Notes under the pieces: generated by a model | What the model saw: the letters and a program-made list of their open reading frames with translations, nothing else | Database searches by the model: none | Told to the model about the DNA's origin: nothing | NCBI GenBank assembly: GCA_016710135.1 | Contig: JADJLM010000001.1 | Span: forward strand, 1 to 64,000 | DNA from: Nitrosomonas sp. | Lineage (GTDB): Bacteria; Pseudomonadota; Gammaproteobacteria; Burkholderiales; Nitrosomonadaceae | Direction: 5' to 3' | Length of the DNA stretch: 64,000 nucleotides | Made by a program: the position numbers and the translations under genes | In this document: positions 60,176-64,000 of the stretch, piece after piece | Layout of the letters: every line of letters starts with the position of its first letter | Position numbering within the stretch: position 1 is the first letter of the stretch

Positions 60176-62525
60176 AAAAAGCATTTATCCTCATTATTGT
60201 TTTATTCGGTTTAATCTGCACCCCGTTAACTGGGGCGACAGAGCGCTTCTTGCAAGGGCGTGTTTTATTAGTTGGCGACCACGATGAGTTAACGCCTTTA
60301 GTGGGGCAGGATGTATTGATCCAACAATCGGGTGATAGCGCCAGAACAAAAGAAGGAGGTCGATTTCGCTTATTTCTGCCTAATCATTTTCAGGCTGGCA
60401 GCAAAATTACCTTGGGGGTAGAAAAAGCAGAGTGGCGTATCCAATATCCGCTGGAGGGGGAAGTCATTATTCCCGATGTGCTTGAGAAAGCATTGATCGA
60501 TATCCGTATGCTGCCCGTGGGCTCGAAGAAATTCTGGTCTCACGATCGCATGGAAAAATTTATCCAAGACATCGCGGAAAAAGTCAAGCAACAAGTACAA
60601 CCGCAAGGTAAACCGCAAGATATCGATTTGAGCCGCTACATTAAGGAATGGGCCTTAAGGTATGGTTTTAGTGTGCAACAAGCTAAAGCTGAGATTGATA
60701 AATGGGCAACCGAAGTCGAGCAACAAAATGATCCGTATCAACTCGGGCTTGCAGCGTTTGCGCGTAAGAATTTTGACGAGGCGAGCCAGTTTTTTGCGCA
60801 ATCGGCTCAACAGAAGGCGCAGGCTTACCAACAAGCATTAGTGGAAGCTGAACAGTATCGTGCCGATATGGTGCGCGATTACCGGTTAGCCGGAGATGCT
60901 GCATACAGCAATTACCAGTTTGCTGCTTCACGGTCACACTATGAGAATGCATTGCGCCATATTGCTAAAGCACAGCAGCCGCAGCTTTGGGGAGCTGTGC
61001 AAAATGAAATAGGGATCGTCATTCGGGAACTTGCTGTTCGTGCGGAAGGGAATGATATCCCTACGCTGTTTAAACAAGGGGTACAAGCGTACCGGGAAGC
61101 GCTGACGGTATATACGCGAGAGGTACTGCCGCAGGATTGGGCGATGACGCAAAATAATCTGGGGATTGTGCTGTGGGATCAAGGGATACGTACGCAAGGC
61201 GAAGCGGGAACGCAATTATTAAGCCAAGCGGTACAAGCGTACCGGGAAGCGCTGACAGTGAGAACACGAGAAGCCCTACCGCAGGATTGGGCGATAACGC
61301 AAAATAATCTGGGAAATGTGCTGAGTGATCAAGGGATACGCACGCAAGGGGAAGCGGGAACGCAATTATTAAGCCAAGCGGTACAGGCGTACCGGGAAGC
61401 GCTGACCGTGAGAACACGAGAAGCCCTACCGCAGGATTGGGCGATGACGCAAAATAATCTGGGGGCTGTGCTGAGGGATCAAGGGATACGTACGCAAGGC
61501 GAAGCGGGAACGCAATTATTAAGCCAAGCGGTACAAGCGTACCGGGAAGCGCTGACCGTGAGAACACGAGAAGCCCTACCGCAGGCTTGGGCGGCGACCC
61601 AAAATAATTTGGGAAATGTACTGAGGGATCAAGGGATACGTACGCAAGGCGAAGCGGGAACGCAATTATTAAGCCAAGCGGTACAAGCGTACCGGGAAGC
61701 GCTGACCGTGAGAACACGAGAAGCACTGCCGCAGGATTGGGCGATGACGCAAAATAATCTGGGGACTGTGCTGAGGGATCAAGGGATGCGCACGCAAGGG
61801 GAAGCGGGAACGCAATTATTAAGCCAAGCGGTACAAGCGTACCGGGAAGCGCTGACCGTGAGAACACGAGAAGCACTCCCGCAGCAATGGGCGGCGTGGG
61901 GATTGTGTTGAGTGATCAAGGGATACGCACGCTAGGCGAAGCGGGAACGGGATTATTACAACAAGCAGTGCAGGCATATCGGGATGTACTGGAAGTTGAC
62001 CCCGATAATGAATTGAGCTACCAGGCAACAATTTATTTATCTCAGGAAATCCTGTTTGCTTTTCACGATGCATTGACTGTGCACCAGCAATGGCTGCAAC
62101 GCCATCCAGACGATCTTTTAGCGCGCGCTAATTTCGCAGAAGCACATTTTACCACAGGCCGCTTTGCTGAAGCTGAGCAGCAGCTTGCGGTTTTAATGAC
62201 ACACGCTGATTTAGAACCTGGAACACGTGTCGGTTTGCAAGGAATTCGTATCGCAAATTGGCTTGCATTGCATGAAATGGCCCAAGCGCAGGTCATCGGT
62301 GAGGAATTGCTCGCACTGCTCGATAAACTCCCGGCTGATTTTGAACCAGGTTGGAGTTTCACGGGAGCAAAATACTATGTGAGCCAGGAACCTCAACTCG
62401 CTGCGCAACGTGCGGTGCTATTGGATTTATTGACAGCACTCGAGGAAAAAGATGCTAATCAACGCCGCCGTGTGCTTGAAAGTGTGATGGAACGGATTAA
62501 AGCCATGCAGTCGAATTTACACTGA
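60172..62525 (+). CDS. Secreted TPR-repeat protein, frame broken by 13-base loss
   Basis: About 785 residues when joined. A signal peptide (about 1-22) leads to a beta-sandwich-like region (about 23-120, GRVLLVGDHDELTPLVGQDV), a linker and helices, then six 50-residue TPR units followed by less regular TPRs. At 61,896/61,897 a 13-base piece (present in all other units after GCGGCG or similar) is missing, shifting to the frame of 61,887-62,525, whose text continues the repeat. It overlaps the TIR gene by four bases. Both proteins carry a sandwich domain that would be on the same side of the membrane, so they may form one sensor. This link is inference. Confidence 0.85.
61081..61967 (+). repeat. 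Six 150-bp TPR-encoding tandem repeats
   Basis: GTACAAGCGTACCGGGAAGC (or one-base variants) begins units at 61081, 61231, 61381, 61531, 61681 and 61831, exactly 150 bp apart. Each encodes 50 residues (VQAYREALTVRTREALPQDW and so on). Units are nearly identical in bases, and even silent positions match. The last unit lacks 13 bases. This points to recent expansion; copy number may vary between strains or be misassembled. Confidence 0.95.
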
Positions 62526-62583
62526 AATTGCGTAGCGAGCTTTTTGCTGCGTTGGGCGCATGCTTTCTCGGAGAAAGTTACCG

Positions 62584-64000
62584 TTAAAGTGCATGAGTAT
62601 CGATCCTTGTCACCTGCCCGGTTCTTCGTTGGACTTCATGATACATATGTGCAGTTCCGCCGGGGCCATCGCCACCGCCCCCGTCCCATAGGCAAATGAA
62701 CTGCACTTTCTGGATGCCCTGCGCGAGCGCAGTATAAAGCAACCAAAGATTGCAGCGTTCATAAGGATCGCTATCAGCCGGTATCGGGCCTAATGCGTGT
62801 GGGGCCGAACGAATTTCAAACGCGAGCTTGGCTCTGGCCGCTAGGTAGCGGGATCGCCAGGTTTCATTGTGACAAACCACCGATTTCTGGATGAATTCGG
62901 GTTCATCGAAGGGTTGTAACCATTGTACTTTTACGCCGAGTTGCTGACATGCTTCGGTAAATAATAAATCACCGCCACAAGCGCCTTGCGTGAGCGCCCA
63001 ATCTTGAGGGCCAGCGCCTAAATTTTTCAGTGCAGTTGCGATTTGTTGTACTGCACTCGCTTCTTTATCTGCCGGGAAGCGCGGTGTGGGTCGACTGGGG
63101 GCATCTATCATATGGCCACTAAACAGCAAAACCTGACGAGGCGTTTCGCGTTTGACTTTAGGTTGAGCGAAGCGTTGTAGCGCGCGTTCGAAGGTTTCGA
63201 TACCGGCTGCCACGTTTTCAGGATGGAAACCTAATTGATTGAGCAACTGCAATTGCTGCAGGCTAGCATGGGGCGTAAATCCTTGGTTATCATGGTCTGC
63301 AATCGCTTCTCTGTATGCAGCTTTCACGGTTTCAGGGGTGCCGACCAATATTTCCAAGTCGCCGAGCGTGGCTTGGGGCCAGAATGAAGGCTGAGTCTCC
63401 GCTTCAACGCACGCTGCAAAGCGAATCGCACCGGCCATGGCGCTCATTTCGGCGTGATATCGAGTATCGTGAGTGAGATCTTCGTATAAATACATCAGGG
63501 TTAGCGCATTAATTCCCGAGTAGTAATGGCTGGGGTTAGAGCGGTATGCAGTGCGATAGCTTTCGATAGCGTTTTTTAGTAACGGCGATTGGTAAGCGGC
63601 TTCGTCGCGGTAACTTTGTATCGTTTGATTGGGTTGATTCCAGGCGCTATACCACGCGTCTTTATCGATCCGACCCAGCAATGCCCAAGTTTCAGCGTCG
63701 CGCTGATAGCTTTCCTGGCTGAGGATGCTTTGGTAATGCGTGCGCGCCCGATCTAAGGAATAACCAGATTCGTTGCGCTGCGCTAAGCGTTGCAAACAAA
63801 TGCCTTTTTCGTGTAATCCCAGTAGATTATCCGGTTCAATGGCAAGACCACGTTCGAGCTGATCGAGCGCAAAATGGAAATGCTCATGTTGACGGAGCGC
63901 TTTGCCCGCTTTAATCCAAGCTTCTGCGCGTAATGCCGCGACAGGCGCTTCATCCGCGAGCACCAACACGTCACCCAGGTATCCGGCGTTGACCGCAAGT
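62584..64000 (-). CDS. TPR protein with Rossmann-like C-terminus (partial)
   Basis: At least 472 residues; the frame stays open to the window edge (upstream text LAVNAGYLGDVLVLADEA), so the N-terminus is missing. Residues after the edge form TPR-like helices (AWIKAGKALRQHEHFHFALD, LGRIDKDAWYSAW). The C-terminal 190 residues form an alpha/beta domain with VLLFSGHMIDAP, QGACGGDLLFTEAC, PYERCNLWLLYTALA and an FICLWDGGGGDGPGG loop. The GACGGD loop recalls nucleotide-binding SLOG/DprA-like folds. Related domains accompany TIR, CHAT and caspase genes in bacteria. It converges on the TPR gene. It may sense or bind a nucleotide signal; this is inference. Confidence 0.8.
   Translation of the reverse strand, partial: LAVNAGYLGDVLVLADEAPVAALRAEAWIKAGKALRQHEHFHFALDQLERGLAIEPDNLLGLHEKGICLQRLAQRNESGYSLDRARTHYQSILSQESYQRDAETWALLGRIDKDAWYSAWNQPNQTIQSYRDEAAYQSPLLKNAIESYRTAYRSNPSHYYSGINALTLMYLYEDLTHDTRYHAEMSAMAGAIRFAACVEAETQPSFWPQATLGDLEILVGTPETVKAAYREAIADHDNQGFTPHASLQQLQLLNQLGFHPENVAAGIETFERALQRFAQPKVKRETPRQVLLFSGHMIDAPSRPTPRFPADKEASAVQQIATALKNLGAGPQDWALTQGACGGDLLFTEACQQLGVKVQWLQPFDEPEFIQKSVVCHNETWRSRYLAARAKLAFEIRSAPHALGPIPADSDPYERCNLWLLYTALAQGIQKVQFICLWDGGGGDGPGGTAHMYHEVQRRTGQVTRIDTHAL

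Noticed and set aside
61070..61876. Minus-strand open frame of 268 residues with internal repeats
   Set aside because: It mirrors the 150-bp TPR repeats; the repeat pattern is explained by the coding strand.

Overview
The window looks like a chromosomal stretch from an AT-leaning betaproteobacterium. A Nitrosomonas-like member of the Nitrosomonadales is my best guess. This rests on gene content (exosortase-A accessory hydrolases, a two-domain blue multicopper oxidase, PPK2) and on family resemblance; no rRNA or unique marker is present, so the genus is inference.

Layout. 1-5,636: the 3' end of metE, a small lipoprotein, ppk2 (minus), a decayed DUF4062/NB-ARC/TPR gene, lysC and tRNA-Ser(GCT). 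5,637-6,386: 750 bp with no recognisable gene. 6,387-11,056: a tightly packed polysaccharide/exosortase-A accessory cluster (GNAT-like protein, acyl carrier protein, two alpha/beta hydrolases, glycosyltransferase, TPR protein). 11,104-30,360: mostly housekeeping genes: aroC, hemF, a vanadium-haloperoxidase-like protein, a beta-CASP metallo-hydrolase, bioA, groES-groEL under a perfect CIRCE operator, a YciK-like reductase, tRNA-Leu(TAG), tig-clpP-clpX, a membrane-anchored multicopper oxidase with a His-rich cupredoxin partner, an HDOD protein, pnp and rpsO.

30,670-52,452: a one-direction cluster for a giant surface protein. A TolC-like lipoprotein is followed by a roughly 4,000-residue LEPR-XLL/DUF4347 protein with eleven nearly identical 357-bp repeats, a GGDEF/EAL regulator, two HlyD-type adaptors (one with a GAF-like front half), an M50 metalloprotease/adaptor fusion and a small coiled-coil protein. 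Export and c-di-GMP control of the giant protein is the natural reading.

52,771-64,000: an accessory island of immune or conflict-type proteins. It holds a caspase-like peptidase, a giant protein joining two alpha/beta-hydrolase domains to a CHAT protease and TPRs, a TIR protein with one membrane helix, a secreted TPR protein with perfect 150-bp-period repeats, and a convergent TPR protein with a Rossmann-like C-terminus that runs off the window. This is the best candidate for a little-described system.

Sequence quality matters. At least ten reading-frame breaks fall in otherwise intact genes (bioA, tig, the giant adhesin, the caspase, the CHAT gene). Many are single-base losses in A, G or C runs, which looks like uncorrected long-read error. 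The DUF4062/NB-ARC gene is different: five in-frame stops, at least four where glutamine is expected, plus two frameshifts, so it looks truly decayed.
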